This document shows, piece after piece, positions 63,550 through 64,000 of a DNA stretch of 64,000 nt. The notes under the pieces were generated by a model. It was not told where the DNA came from and ran no database searches. It worked only from the letters and a program-made list of their open reading frames with translations. Position numbers and translations under genes: made by a program. The stretch is from positions 5,440,633-5,504,632 of the forward strand of contig WMCF01000023.1 in NCBI GenBank assembly GCA_009792885.1. The letters run 5' to 3'. The stretch comes from Eremophila alpestris peregrina (taxonomy: Eukaryota > Chordata > Aves > Passeriformes > Alaudidae). Numbering within the stretch: position 1 is the first letter of the stretch; each line of letters opens with the position of its first letter.

Positions 63550-64000
63550 GTAAAGAAGACACAAAAACTTTGCTGTGGTTGAAATCCAGTTTTGGAGAGT
63601 ACCAGCCTTGAAGCAAAATAATTGCATACATTTATGGCAGTTCAGAGTCATCCTTCAGTCCCCTTCCCCCCTCATTGTCCCACGTTCTCTCTTTTGGAGA
63701 TGTTATTTCAAATTAAACAACTGGGGAATAAAAGCAGCTGGGAGAGAGATGAGAATTCATAAAGCAGATTGTCCTCTAGTGACAACATGTGTAACCTCAA
63801 GGCAGTTTCCAGTGTCATTCAAACCCCAAATGTCAGGCATCTGCCTGGGGAAAACTGCTGAAGGGGAGTGGTGGTTCTTTAAATCCTTAAGATTGGCTTT
63901 CTGTGCCTCACTTTACTGCTTCTGACACACAACAAGAAACGTGGCCTTTCTGCTATTCCTGACTGAGAAGATATTTAATTTGCTCTGTTCTGATCTGAAG
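63550..64000. other. Sequence after EEF2-like block C, to window end
   Basis: Begins with a good donor (GTAAAG) and shows no convincing continuation of EEF2 coding sequence. The expected Trp-Ala-Phe-Thr-Leu-Lys-Gln-Phe stretch was not found. A short Asn-Pro-Val-Leu reading at 63583..63594 resembles EEF2 DPVL but is too short to rely on. Confidence 0.45.

Noticed and set aside
63583..63600. Asn-Pro-Val-Leu reading resembling EEF2 DPVLGT
   Set aside because: Only three or four residues match, and it lies after a good donor site, where an intron is expected.
1..64000. CRISPR arrays, tRNA, rRNA or snRNA genes, and PIAS2 or other neighbour exons
   Set aside because: Searched by eye on both strands; none could be supported.

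Overview
This is vertebrate nuclear DNA, almost certainly avian. It has long non-coding tracts, one recognisable brain-type glycosyltransferase gene, and about a dozen truncated copies of the chicken-repeat-1 (CR1) LINE, most ending in the CR1 3' octamer tail (ATTCTRTG type). I see no SINEs and only one convincing endogenous-retrovirus LTR. The CR1 mix looks songbird-like, but I hold that loosely. Nearly all uninterrupted reading frames in the window are chance or CR1-derived.

Right-to-left gene. ST8SIA5 (alpha-2,8-sialyltransferase V) starts on the minus strand at 24068. Its first coding exon (23938..24068) encodes the cytoplasmic tail and the membrane anchor. A second, symmetric exon of exactly 108 nt lies at 9095..9202. 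It encodes 36 residues with two N-glycosylation sequons and matches the extra segment of the known long isoform of this enzyme. The constitutive exons are not visible here and must lie left of base 1, so 1..23937 is intron apart from the cassette exon. The 5' leader holds at least four short upstream ORFs, and a modest GC-rich promoter lies at about 24320..24605.

Right flank. 24606..61608 is intergenic: CR1 fragments at eight places, simple repeats, an A-rich/C-run block at 34.0-34.2 kb, a C16 run at 36.6 kb, and a minus-strand solo-LTR-like element at about 55.6-56.0 kb.

Right end. At 61609..63549 on the plus strand there is a decayed copy of elongation factor 2 (EEF2-like). Three exon-sized blocks match the N-terminal G domain in the correct order. 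They are separated by sequence with intron-like boundaries at matching codon phases, so this looks like an unprocessed, intron-keeping duplicate rather than a retrocopy. All GTPase signature motifs are deleted or altered, and there are several stops and frameshifts.

Context inference: in amniotes ST8SIA5 lies near ATP5F1A, HAUS1, LOXHD1 and PIAS2 (human 18q21.1), a block that is Z-linked in birds. The window is therefore probably from a Z chromosome, with PIAS2 expected beyond the right edge. The two most interesting objects are the EEF2-like relic and the glycosylated cassette exon.
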